Source: Gemmobacter caeruleus
GTDB taxonomy: Bacteria; Pseudomonadota; Alphaproteobacteria; Rhodobacterales; Rhodobacteraceae
Reading direction: 5' to 3'
DNA length: 55,904 bases
Assembly (NCBI RefSeq): GCF_008271655.1
Contig: NZ_VKKX01000002.1
Coordinates: 1 to 55,904, forward strand
Below, one piece after another: positions 37,891 to 45,614 of this stretch (position 1 is the stretch's first letter; every line of letters starts with the position of its first letter). The notes beneath the pieces are model-generated. The model was given only the letters and a program-made list of their open reading frames with translations, made no database searches and had not been told where the DNA came from. The position numbers and the translations under genes are program-made.

Positions 37891-37918
37891 CCGAAACAAT
37901 CCGGGGCCACTGTTTCGG
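37891..37918 (-). terminator. Hairpin between glycosyltransferase and hydrolase-like genes
   Basis: CCGAAACA and TGTTTCGG form an 8-bp stem with a 12-base loop just after the glycosyltransferase stop codon. No T tract follows, so it may be a processing hairpin or partial terminator. Confidence 0.35.
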
Positions 37919-37925
37919 GCGCGGC

Positions 37926-38963
37926 TCAGGTCGCGGGCGGGCGCATCGCCGGGCTGTGGCGCCAGATCAGCCGCGCCTCGGCCGGGCTCAGCACGCGGCT
38001 GGCGGGCGTGATCAACAGCCGCCCGAACAGCGCGCGCCAGCTTTCCTCGGTCATCAATTCGGTGAAACGGTCGTGGCGCCATTGGACGGCAGCGGCGTGA
38101 AGCCGCGCCAGTTCGGGGTCGGCCAGCAGCGCCGCGCGCAGGGGCCGGCTGTCCAGCGCGGCGATCGAGCGATCCTCGATCGTGTCGAAATTGCGGTCCA
38201 CCCAATAGGACATGTCAAACGGCCCGATCTCGCGATTCGCGCGGCCCCGGTCGCATTTGACGATATAGCTCTCCATCGCGCCCAAGGCGTAATGGTTCAG
38301 CTGCGCCAGGCCGTAACAATCGCGGCCGAAATCGGAAAAAATCCGTGTGGTCAGGAAATCGCCCGCCAGCGGCCGGCCCGACCCGTCGAACCAGCGCGCC
38401 TGTTCCAGCCGGGCGGGATCGGGGTCGCGGGGGCGATGGACGCCCAGCCGGCCATAGGTGCCGTCATTGCGAAACAGGGTCTTGAACAGCGCCGCCCGCC
38501 AGGGCCAGGGCAGGGCGGCGGGGGCCGCGCGGGTAAAGATCTCGGTCACCGGGCGGTCCTCATAGGCCACCACGCCGGCATTGCCGAACATCCGCCAGGT
38601 CAGCGGGATCGCCGTCGCCTCGGGCAGCGCCGACCAGAGCGCGGGCAGCCGGTGATCGCCCACATGGATGTTCACGAATTCATCGACATCCAGCACCATG
38701 AGCCAGTCGGCCGCCTTGACGCGCGGATGCCGCCCCGCCGCCTTCAGCGCCGACCATTGCGGCCCGCGCGCCCAGGGGCCGGGATTGCGCAGATGGGTGA
38801 CATGGCCAAGCGCCGCCAGCCGGTCGAGCATGGCATCGGTGCCATCCTCGCAATCGTTGGAAAACACCACAACATGATCGAAACCCAGCACCAGGTGATG
38901 CGCCAGCCATTCCAGCAGGAACGCGCCCTCGTTCTTGACGGCGGTGATGGCGACCGCCCGCAT
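37926..38963 (-). CDS. Glycosyltransferase family 2-like protein (Glyco_tranf_2_4 type), gene A
   Basis: A 345-residue cytoplasmic glycosyltransferase of the NEG-x-FLLEW subgroup: VKNEGAFLLEWLAHHLVLGF at residues 9-28, SNDCEDGTD, the metal-binding DVD in MVLDVDEF, TWRMFGNAG and the LNHYALGAMESYIVK-x-DRG block. Members build cell-surface polysaccharides or glycans; donor and acceptor are unknown. It shares one base with the next glycosyltransferase gene (38963), and three such genes run in tandem, so they probably act on the same glycan. Confidence 0.85.
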   Translation of the reverse strand: MRAVAITAVKNEGAFLLEWLAHHLVLGFDHVVVFSNDCEDGTDAMLDRLAALGHVTHLRNPGPWARGPQWSALKAAGRHPRVKAADWLMVLDVDEFVNIHVGDHRLPALWSALPEATAIPLTWRMFGNAGVVAYEDRPVTEIFTRAAPAALPWPWRAALFKTLFRNDGTYGRLGVHRPRDPDPARLEQARWFDGSGRPLAGDFLTTRIFSDFGRDCYGLAQLNHYALGAMESYIVKCDRGRANREIGPFDMSYWVDRNFDTIEDRSIAALDSRPLRAALLADPELARLHAAAVQWRHDRFTELMTEESWRALFGRLLITPASRVLSPAEARLIWRHSPAMRPPAT

Positions 38964-40006
38964 CAGGCCGCCTGCGCCGCAGCCCTGGCCCGTGGCGCGC
39001 CCCGGCGCGCCGCAGGCAGGGGATCGGGCGGCAAGAGCCGTTCGCGATGCGCGGCGATCCGGGTCAGCATCGCCAGGAATTCGGGATGCGCCGCCAGTTC
39101 GGCGATCTTGTTGCGGTGCCAGCGCACGGCGCGCTGATGCAGCGTGTTCAGCCGCTGGTCCGACAGCAGTTCGGCCATCCAGCGCTCCACCTCGGCATCA
39201 TAGCGGCGGATCAGGTCACAGGATTCGTCATTGGTGTCGTTATAGGCCCAATACTGGTAATCCATCTTGTCATTCACATGATTGACCTTGCCGCGCGCGG
39301 ACTTGACCAGAAAGCTGTCGATGGAGCGCAGCTGGTAATGGTTGACCTGCGCATGGCTGTAATCGGCCTGCACCAGCAGCTTGTGATGCGCGGGCCGCAG
39401 CGGCGTCGCCCCCGGCAGTTCCAGATGCAGCGGCGTCTCGAGATCGGGCTTCGGCAGCGGCAGATGCACGCCCACACGTTCCACCTGTTTCAGGATATCG
39501 GCGCGGAACAGCGATTTGGGAAAGGCATGCGGCACATAGCGCGGGCCAGAGGTCGCATTGGCGCGGGTGAATTGCCGGGTGATCGGCCCCTCCTCAAAGC
39601 CGCGCTGCCCGGCGGTGCCAAAGCGGCGCCAGGGCACGCAGATCGCATGGGCGCCCGGGCTGGCGGCGGCGGTCAGTGCCCGGACCGACCCGTCGCCGAT
39701 GCGCGAGGCCAGAAATTCGTCGGCATCGCAGACATAGACCCAGTCGGCCTTGCGCACCTCATGATAGCGCGCGCCCTGTTTCAGCGCCTGCCGCTGGATC
39801 GACTGCCCCGGGCGATAGAGCGTCTGGTGATGCCGGGCGAGACCCATCCGTTGCAGCCGATGCACCATCTTGGCGGTGGCGTCGTCGCAGTCATTGGTGC
39901 AGATCACGAACTGGTCGAAACCAAGCGCCTTGTGATGGGCGAACCATTCCAGCAGGAAGGCGCCTTCGTTCTTCATCGTGGTCAGGACGGTATAGATCTC
40001 AGCCAT
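38963..40006 (-). CDS. Glycosyltransferase family 2-like protein (Glyco_tranf_2_4 type), gene B
   Basis: A 347-residue paralogue of its neighbours: TTMKNEGAFLLEWFAHHKAL at residues 9-28, TNDCDDAT, metal-binding DAD in VCDADEF, CVPWRRFGTAG and VNHYQLRSIDSFLVKSARG. The C-terminus is arginine/alanine-rich (ARRGAPRARAAAQAA). It starts just after the 776-residue glycosyltransferase gene (three-base gap) and overlaps gene A, giving a tight three-gene operon. Substrate unknown. Confidence 0.85.
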   Translation of the reverse strand: MAEIYTVLTTMKNEGAFLLEWFAHHKALGFDQFVICTNDCDDATAKMVHRLQRMGLARHHQTLYRPGQSIQRQALKQGARYHEVRKADWVYVCDADEFLASRIGDGSVRALTAAASPGAHAICVPWRRFGTAGQRGFEEGPITRQFTRANATSGPRYVPHAFPKSLFRADILKQVERVGVHLPLPKPDLETPLHLELPGATPLRPAHHKLLVQADYSHAQVNHYQLRSIDSFLVKSARGKVNHVNDKMDYQYWAYNDTNDESCDLIRRYDAEVERWMAELLSDQRLNTLHQRAVRWHRNKIAELAAHPEFLAMLTRIAAHRERLLPPDPLPAARRGAPRARAAAQAA

Positions 40007-40009
40007 GGT

Positions 40010-42340
40010 TCAATGCTCGGCCTCGCCGCTATGTTCGACGGTGAAAAAGAAATCCTCGGGCAAATCGCGCATGTGCAGGTCATCGGGAATGACGCCCGGC
40101 CCGGCCAGAAACACGGCCGATCCGAAATGCTGCTGCATGCGGCAAAGCCGCTCCATGCGCGGGCCGGTCAGCTCGGCATAGAAGGTGCGGTAATGTTCGG
40201 TCTGCATCAGCGCCGCGATCTTGGCGCGGTGACTGGCGATCGAGAAATCATGCGCCGCCCGGATCTCAGGATCGGCCAGAAGGCGGTCATATTCGGCCCG
40301 CGCCGCCGGGATCATCCGCTGGATTGAACGATCCTCGTCAAGATTGTGGTTCATGCGGAACCAGTAGTTCAGCCCCTGATCGCGATCGACATGGTTCACC
40401 CGGCCCCGGTCGCGCTTGACCAGAAAGCTCTCGGCGCTGCGCACGGCGTAGTGATTGAGCTGCACCCAGTCATAGCCATAGGTTTCGGTCGTCGATCGCC
40501 AGGCGTTGCGATAGGCCTCGCGCGGCATCGGCCGGCCCGACCCGTTCAGCCAGCGCACCTCGGACCACAGGTCGGGGCGCAGGCCCTTGGGGCGGTGGAC
40601 GCCCAGCTTCTTGTAGATGTCGATATTGCGAAACAGGGTCTTGAAGCCCCAGGCCTGATGCGGCTTGCGCACCAGTTCCGGCGCGCAGCGGTCGAACTGC
40701 TCGATCAGAAAGCGGTCGTCATAGGCATGCACATCGGCATTGCCGAACAGCCGCCAGGTGAGCGAGATCATGTTGGCATCGCCCATGGCCTGATAGAGCG
40801 CGGCCAGCGTGCCGTCGCCGATCTTGACGTCGATGAATTCATCGACATCCATGCAGATGCCCCAGCCGCAATTCTGCATCACGGGTTCCTGCTCGGCCGC
40901 TTGCAGGGCGGCGTGCTGGGGTTTCAGCTCGCCGCCGGGCACATAGGGGTTGATGCGGTGCTGCACGATGCCCTTGCGCATCAGCAATTCCAGCATCGTA
41001 TCGGTGCCGTCGGTGCAATCATTGGTATAGATCAGGAAATCGTCCACCCCGATGGCGCGGTGATAGGCCAGCCATTCCAGGATGAAGGGGCCCTCGTTCT
41101 TCATCGTGGTGACGATGGCGGTGCGCCCGGCCTGGGTCGCGGCGGCAGGTCCGGGGCGGGGGCGCGAGACGGGCGCGCGCACGGGGCGGTGGTTGAACAC
41201 CTCGCCCGCCAGCGCGATCAGCGCGGGATCTTCCACCAGCGAGGATTTGGGCGCCAGTTCCGCCGAATTGCGCGCCGGCACCCGCAGCGCCATGGCGCGG
41301 TAGAAATGCGCGACGCCCGAGGGGTCGGGCTTGGCATAGGCCACGCGGATCATGCGCCAGGTGTTTTCCAGCCCCGCCTTGCCCGGCGCCACGCCCCAGC
41401 GGGCCATGCCGCGCCGCTGGTCGAATTGGCGGCAGATATGGTCGCCGAACATCGCCTGCGCGTCGGGCCGCACCCGCCAGGGATAGACGCGATGCCCCAC
41501 CAGCAGGATGACCCCATGTTCCGCCGCCGCGCAAAGGTCGAATGCGCCCTTCTGCCCCGGACCCGCCGGCGCCAGCATATCGCAGGCATCCAGCGTCAGC
41601 ACCGCCCGCGCCTCGGTCAGAAAGCGCCATTTCAGCGCCTCGTAGATCAGCCCCTCGCCCAGGGGGGCCAGCCAAGGATCGGCGGCGGGCTGTTCCATCC
41701 GGTCCTTGCCGGGGGCGTCGGGCGCGAGAAAGGGGTGGGTCTCCGGCCCCATGCCGGGCTTGCCCAGCGGCAGCGGGCAATCGACCAGCACCACGATCAG
41801 CCCGGTGCCGGTCAGCCGGTGGCGCAGCGCCTCGGCAAAGGCGGGCAGGTCGGCATCGGCGGCGCGGTTCACGATCACCGCCCCTTGCAGCCCGTGATGG
41901 CGGGCATGATGGCGCAGCCCTTCGGCCACCTGTTCGGGCGTTTCCAGAAAGCGAAAGCCCAGCGTCACGTTCAGCCCGTGAAACAGCGCGCCCTCGGCCT
42001 CGGCCACCTCCAGATCCAGCGTATCGCCCCCGGCCAGCGCCAGCCGCAGCGCGCCTTCGGGCTGCGCCACCACGGCCAGCAGTGCGCCCGAAACCCCGCG
42101 CAATTCCTGCGGATGGGCACAGCCCGGCGCCCCGTCCGGCGCCAGCGCGGCAGGATCGCTGCCCTGGGCAAAGCTCAGATAGACCCGTTCGCTCCGTCGC
42201 ACGGCATCAAGCAGCGCCGGCAGGCCCGGCAGATCGAGACGCCGCGCGCAAAGACGGCGCAGCAGCACCGTGGCGTCGGGTCGCGCGCCCGGCATCACAT
42301 CCTCCGGGCGCAGGCCCGGAGCCGAGATGTCGTCTGACAT
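40010..42340 (-). CDS. Large glycosyltransferase: unknown N-terminal region plus GT2-like domain
   Basis: A 776-residue protein. Residues from about 405 to the end form a GT2-like domain (TTMKNEGPFILEWLAYHRAI, TNDCTDGTD, metal site DVDEF at 498-502, TWRLFGNADVHAYDD, LNHYAVRSAESFLVKRDRG) clearly related to genes A and B. Residues 1-400 are a separate region I cannot assign; they include LTLDACDML and GVILLVGHRVYPWR and may be a second, degenerate transferase or binding module. There is no signal peptide or membrane helix. The start at 42340 (MSDDISAPG) lies in a 246-base divergent gap facing the DXD-transferase/hydrolase fusion gene, and the protein heads the minus-strand glycan operon. Confidence 0.8.
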   Translation of the reverse strand: MSDDISAPGLRPEDVMPGARPDATVLLRRLCARRLDLPGLPALLDAVRRSERVYLSFAQGSDPAALAPDGAPGCAHPQELRGVSGALLAVVAQPEGALRLALAGGDTLDLEVAEAEGALFHGLNVTLGFRFLETPEQVAEGLRHHARHHGLQGAVIVNRAADADLPAFAEALRHRLTGTGLIVVLVDCPLPLGKPGMGPETHPFLAPDAPGKDRMEQPAADPWLAPLGEGLIYEALKWRFLTEARAVLTLDACDMLAPAGPGQKGAFDLCAAAEHGVILLVGHRVYPWRVRPDAQAMFGDHICRQFDQRRGMARWGVAPGKAGLENTWRMIRVAYAKPDPSGVAHFYRAMALRVPARNSAELAPKSSLVEDPALIALAGEVFNHRPVRAPVSRPRPGPAAATQAGRTAIVTTMKNEGPFILEWLAYHRAIGVDDFLIYTNDCTDGTDTMLELLMRKGIVQHRINPYVPGGELKPQHAALQAAEQEPVMQNCGWGICMDVDEFIDVKIGDGTLAALYQAMGDANMISLTWRLFGNADVHAYDDRFLIEQFDRCAPELVRKPHQAWGFKTLFRNIDIYKKLGVHRPKGLRPDLWSEVRWLNGSGRPMPREAYRNAWRSTTETYGYDWVQLNHYAVRSAESFLVKRDRGRVNHVDRDQGLNYWFRMNHNLDEDRSIQRMIPAARAEYDRLLADPEIRAAHDFSIASHRAKIAALMQTEHYRTFYAELTGPRMERLCRMQQHFGSAVFLAGPGVIPDDLHMRDLPEDFFFTVEHSGEAEH

Positions 42341-42435
42341 GACTGCCCTCAAACGTCTTTTCTTCAGTGGTGGCTTCAAGGCCCCTTGTGCCCGACGTTA
42401 GCACCGCCTTTGCCGCGCCGCCAAGCCGCCGGGGC

Positions 42436-42474
42436 GGCAGAAATCGCATAAACCCCGGCGGGAATGGCAGAAAT
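42436..42474. repeat. Direct repeat GGCAGAAAT, 30 bp apart, in the divergent glycan promoter region
   Basis: Two copies of GGCAGAAAT (42436-42444 and 42466-42474), each followed by a related CGCA, are about three helical turns apart between the divergent genes at 42340 and 42587. They could be regulator half-sites; nothing further is known. Confidence 0.35.
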
Positions 42475-42586
42475 GCCGCAAAACCATTGGCAATCCGCCC
42501 CATCTTCGCCAGAATGTTTCCGAAAATGCGATAATCGGGGGCCAGACCGTTCTGGCGCAGCCCCGAGGGAACGAGTGGGCAGGAAA

Positions 42587-44845
42587 ATGGCACGCAAGCG
42601 CGAGGTGGGAACGCTCTGGATCGGCGGGGGCTTGAGCTGGATGGAACAGCTCTGCCTCAAATCCTTTGTGGATGCCGGGCAGAAGATCACCCTGTTTCAT
42701 TACGAGGACATCCCGAATGTCCCCGAAGGCGTGATCCTGCGCGACGGGCGCGAGATCCTCGATACCGACAATTTCCTGAAATACGAAAAAAAGGACAGCT
42801 TCGCGCTGTTCGCCGATCTGTTCCGCCTGCACATGATCCACAAATGCCCGGGCATGATCTGGGTCGATACCGATGTCTATTGCCAGCGGCCGATGGACTA
42901 TGACAGCGATTATGTCATGGGGTTCGAACTGCCCGGCAACCGGCGCATCAACAATGCCGTGCTGGGCCTGCCGGCCGACAGCGACCTTTTGCGCGCGATG
43001 CTCGATTTCACAGCGGATCTGTATCCGAAGCCCGATTTCCTGCCGAAAGAGGATCACGAGGCCTGCCTCGCCGCCGCCGCCGCCGGCACGCCGCTGCATG
43101 TGTCGCAACTGACCTGGGGGGTGTGGGGGCCGCTCATGGTCACGCATTTCGCGCACAAGCTGGGGCTGGCCGACAAGGCGCTGCCGCTGCCGGCCTTTTA
43201 CCCGGTGCCGTTCCCGCGTCGGCTGGAATTCCTGCGCCGGGCCGAGGTGGTGGACATGTCGGTCAGCGACGAGACGACCGCCCTGCATGTCTGGGCCTCG
43301 AACAAGCGCGAGATCGGCCTGCGCCATAACGGCATGCCGCCGCCGGGCAGCTGGTTCGACCGGGCCTGCAAGGCGCATGACATCCAGCCCGGCAAGGCGA
43401 TGATCAAGGGCCGGGGCAAGCACCAGTTCGACACCGCCCTGGTCGAACAGCTGGATCTGGAGGAGGTCACCCGTTTCGGCGATGTGGGGGGCAATGCGCA
43501 GGGCGTGGCGATCGCCGCCTATGAACGCTGGGATTGCGATATCCTGATCATCGACATCACCGGGCGCGGGCAATGGCCCGAACGCCCCTCGCGCTGGCTG
43601 GAGGGGTATCTCACCATGCTGCGCGACCATGGCGTGCCCGAGGAAAAGATCCGCGTGGCCGCCACCGCGCAAGACCTGACCGGCTGCACGCTGATCTGCA
43701 ACCTGTCGGGTTTTGGCGATATCAACAAGATCTCGCATCTGGAGCCGGTGCTGCAACGATGCCTGATGCCCGATACCGTGATGATCACCGATATCCGCAA
43801 GGGATCGGGCGCCTATCCTTTCCTCAACCGCTTTGGCAGTTGCGACACGCTTTCCACCCGCAAGGTCGATGACGTGCCGGTGACGCGGGCGCTGTTCCGC
43901 CCCACGGCCGAGGCGGCGGTTCAGGCGGCGGGCCTGCGCGCCGAACAGGCCGCCGTGCCGGGCGAGCCCGCCGACTGGGCCGGCATTGCCGCCATGCTTG
44001 CCGGCGAAAAGGGCTGGGTGCGCGATGGTGACAGCCATTCCTTCCTGTTCGTGCCGCGCGGGTCGGATACGCTGGTCGTGACCTTTGACAATCTCGACAT
44101 CGCGATGACCAAGCGCGAGGACCGCCGCCCCTGGGGCTATGGCTTCATCGAGAAACAGGGCTGGGACATGCTGGGCGTCATGGCGAATGGCTGGACCTGG
44201 TATCGCGACCCCTGGGTGCATGAGCAATTCGACGATCTGGCGACCTCGGCCTTTTTCGACGGCTACAAGCGCGTGGTGTTCTACGGCGCCTCGATGGGGG
44301 GCTATGCCGCCTGCGCCTTTTCGCCGGCCTGTCCGGGGGCGGATGTGGTGGCGATCAGCCCGCAATCCACGCTGGACAAGACGCTGGTCCCCTGGGAAAC
44401 CCGCTATCACACCGCCTGGGACCGCGATTTCAGCGGTCCCTATGGCGATGCCGCCGAGGTGTCAAAGGCCGCCGGGCGGGTGATCCTGCTTTATGACCCC
44501 TATGAGCCGCTGGATAGCGGCCATGTCGCGCGCTTTACCCAAGGCAATGTGCTGAAGCTGCGGGCGCCGCTGATGGGGCATCGGCTGGGCTCCAGCCTGC
44601 AACAGATGGGCGTCCTGTCAAAGGTGACCACCGGCGCGCTGAACGGCACGCTGACCGAGGCGGAGTTTTACGGCCTGTTGCGGGCGCGCAAGGGCTTTGC
44701 CCGCTATCAGAAGGAACTGTTCAAGCGGGCCATAGCGCGCGGCCGCCCCGATCTGGCCCGGCGCATCGGCCGTTTCGTGCTGACGCGCGGTGGCAACCGC
44801 TTCATCCGCAAGAGCATGGCAGAGCTGGAGACCGCCGAGGGTTGA
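42587..44845 (+). CDS. DXD glycosyltransferase fused to an alpha/beta-hydrolase-like domain
   Basis: A 752-residue protein. The N-terminal part resembles sugar transferases of the Gly_transf_sug type: WIGGGLSWMEQLCLKSF, then WVDTDVYCQRPMD, where D94-T95-D96 is the metal/nucleotide-sugar DXD motif. A middle region (about 280-480) contains VGGNAQGVAIAAYERWDCDI and is unassigned. The C-terminal ~260 residues are alpha/beta-hydrolase-like with candidate Ser569 (FYGASMGGYAA), Asp637 (LLYDPYEP) and His665 (LMGHRLG). The stand-alone homologue at 36861-37799 lacks the Ser and His. The start at 42587 is preceded by AGGAAA; earlier frame sequence is the divergent promoter region. Probably a bifunctional glycan-modifying enzyme, by inference. 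Confidence 0.78.
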   Translation: MARKREVGTLWIGGGLSWMEQLCLKSFVDAGQKITLFHYEDIPNVPEGVILRDGREILDTDNFLKYEKKDSFALFADLFRLHMIHKCPGMIWVDTDVYCQRPMDYDSDYVMGFELPGNRRINNAVLGLPADSDLLRAMLDFTADLYPKPDFLPKEDHEACLAAAAAGTPLHVSQLTWGVWGPLMVTHFAHKLGLADKALPLPAFYPVPFPRRLEFLRRAEVVDMSVSDETTALHVWASNKREIGLRHNGMPPPGSWFDRACKAHDIQPGKAMIKGRGKHQFDTALVEQLDLEEVTRFGDVGGNAQGVAIAAYERWDCDILIIDITGRGQWPERPSRWLEGYLTMLRDHGVPEEKIRVAATAQDLTGCTLICNLSGFGDINKISHLEPVLQRCLMPDTVMITDIRKGSGAYPFLNRFGSCDTLSTRKVDDVPVTRALFRPTAEAAVQAAGLRAEQAAVPGEPADWAGIAAMLAGEKGWVRDGDSHSFLFVPRGSDTLVVTFDNLDIAMTKREDRRPWGYGFIEKQGWDMLGVMANGWTWYRDPWVHEQFDDLATSAFFDGYKRVVFYGASMGGYAACAFSPACPGADVVAISPQSTLDKTLVPWETRYHTAWDRDFSGPYGDAAEVSKAAGRVILLYDPYEPLDSGHVARFTQGNVLKLRAPLMGHRLGSSLQQMGVLSKVTTGALNGTLTEAEFYGLLRARKGFARYQKELFKRAIARGRPDLARRIGRFVLTRGGNRFIRKSMAELETAEG

Positions 44846-44863
44846 GCGGCGGAAAGGGGGCCG

Positions 44864-45484
44864 ATGATCACCGCGATCGAGGACTATTTCGCCAAGGGCT
44901 GCGGCCGCTGCGCCCGCTTTGACACCGCCGATTGTGCGACCCGGCTCTGGGCCGGGGGGCTGGCCGCGCTTCGCGCGCTTTGCCGCGAGGCCGGTCTGGA
45001 CGAGACGCTGAAATGGGGCCATCCCTGCTATGCCCATGCCGGGCGCAATGTGGCGATCATCGGCGCCTTCCGTGCCGATTTCCGCCTGACCTTCTTTGAC
45101 GCCGCGCTGCTCGACGATCCGGCGGGGCTGATGGAACGCACCGGCCCCAACAGCACCCGGCCCGAAACCATCCGCTTTCACAGCGCCGAGGAGGTGGCGG
45201 CACGCCGCGCGGCGGTGCTGGCGCTGCTGGCGCAGGGCCGCGACCATGCCGCGCAGGGGCGCCGCGCCCCGCGCGCGACCGTGACGCCCGACTGGCCGGA
45301 CGAACTGCGCGACACCCTGGCGGGCGACCCCGTGCTGGCCGCGGCCTTTCACGCCCTGACCCCGGGGCGGCAGCGCAGCTACCTGATCCAGCTTGCCGGC
45401 GCCAGGACCGCTTTCACCCGCCGGGCGCGTCTGGCCCGCTGGCGCGATCGCATCCTGTCCGGCAAGGGCGCGACCGAGCGCTGA
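44864..45484 (+). CDS. YdeI/DUF1801-type protein
   Basis: A 206-residue protein of the YdeI/OmpD-associated type: an N-terminal DUF1801-like domain (LKWGHPCYAHAGRNVAII, FRADFRLTFFDAALLDD, IRFHSAEEV) and a C-terminal bacteriocin-protection-like YdeI segment (AFHALTPGRQRSYLIQLAGA) ending in arginine-rich helices. The molecular function is unknown. AAAGGGGG precedes the ATG. It follows the glycan fusion gene by 18 bases, but similar genes occur in many contexts, so a functional link is not implied. Confidence 0.82.
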   Translation: MITAIEDYFAKGCGRCARFDTADCATRLWAGGLAALRALCREAGLDETLKWGHPCYAHAGRNVAIIGAFRADFRLTFFDAALLDDPAGLMERTGPNSTRPETIRFHSAEEVAARRAAVLALLAQGRDHAAQGRRAPRATVTPDWPDELRDTLAGDPVLAAAFHALTPGRQRSYLIQLAGARTAFTRRARLARWRDRILSGKGATER

Positions 45485-45526
45485 AACCCGCTGTTTCGGT
45501 TGGCATTGGGGCCATCTAGCGTAGAA

Positions 45527-45563
45527 TGTTCATCAGTGAATGAAATATTGACATAGGTGAACA
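45527..45563 (+). promoter_or_regulatory. Promoter region with TGTTCA/TGAACA inverted repeat
   Basis: An AT-rich 130-base gap contains a consensus -35 TTGACA (45548-45553) lying inside an inverted repeat TGTTCA (45527-45532)/TGAACA (45558-45563). A clear -10 is not visible. It is a candidate operator for the flavoenzyme gene starting at 45615. Confidence 0.4.
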
Positions 45564-45614
45564 TTTTAGCGAGAAAGGCAGCATAGCCCGCCAACCACCT
45601 TACGGAGCCGCGCC

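Noticed and set aside
42465-42480. Sigma-54-like element (GG-N10-GC) in the divergent glycan region
   Set aside because: The -12 half reads CCGC instead of TTGC and no enhancer-binding regulator is nearby; the match is likely chance in GC-rich DNA.
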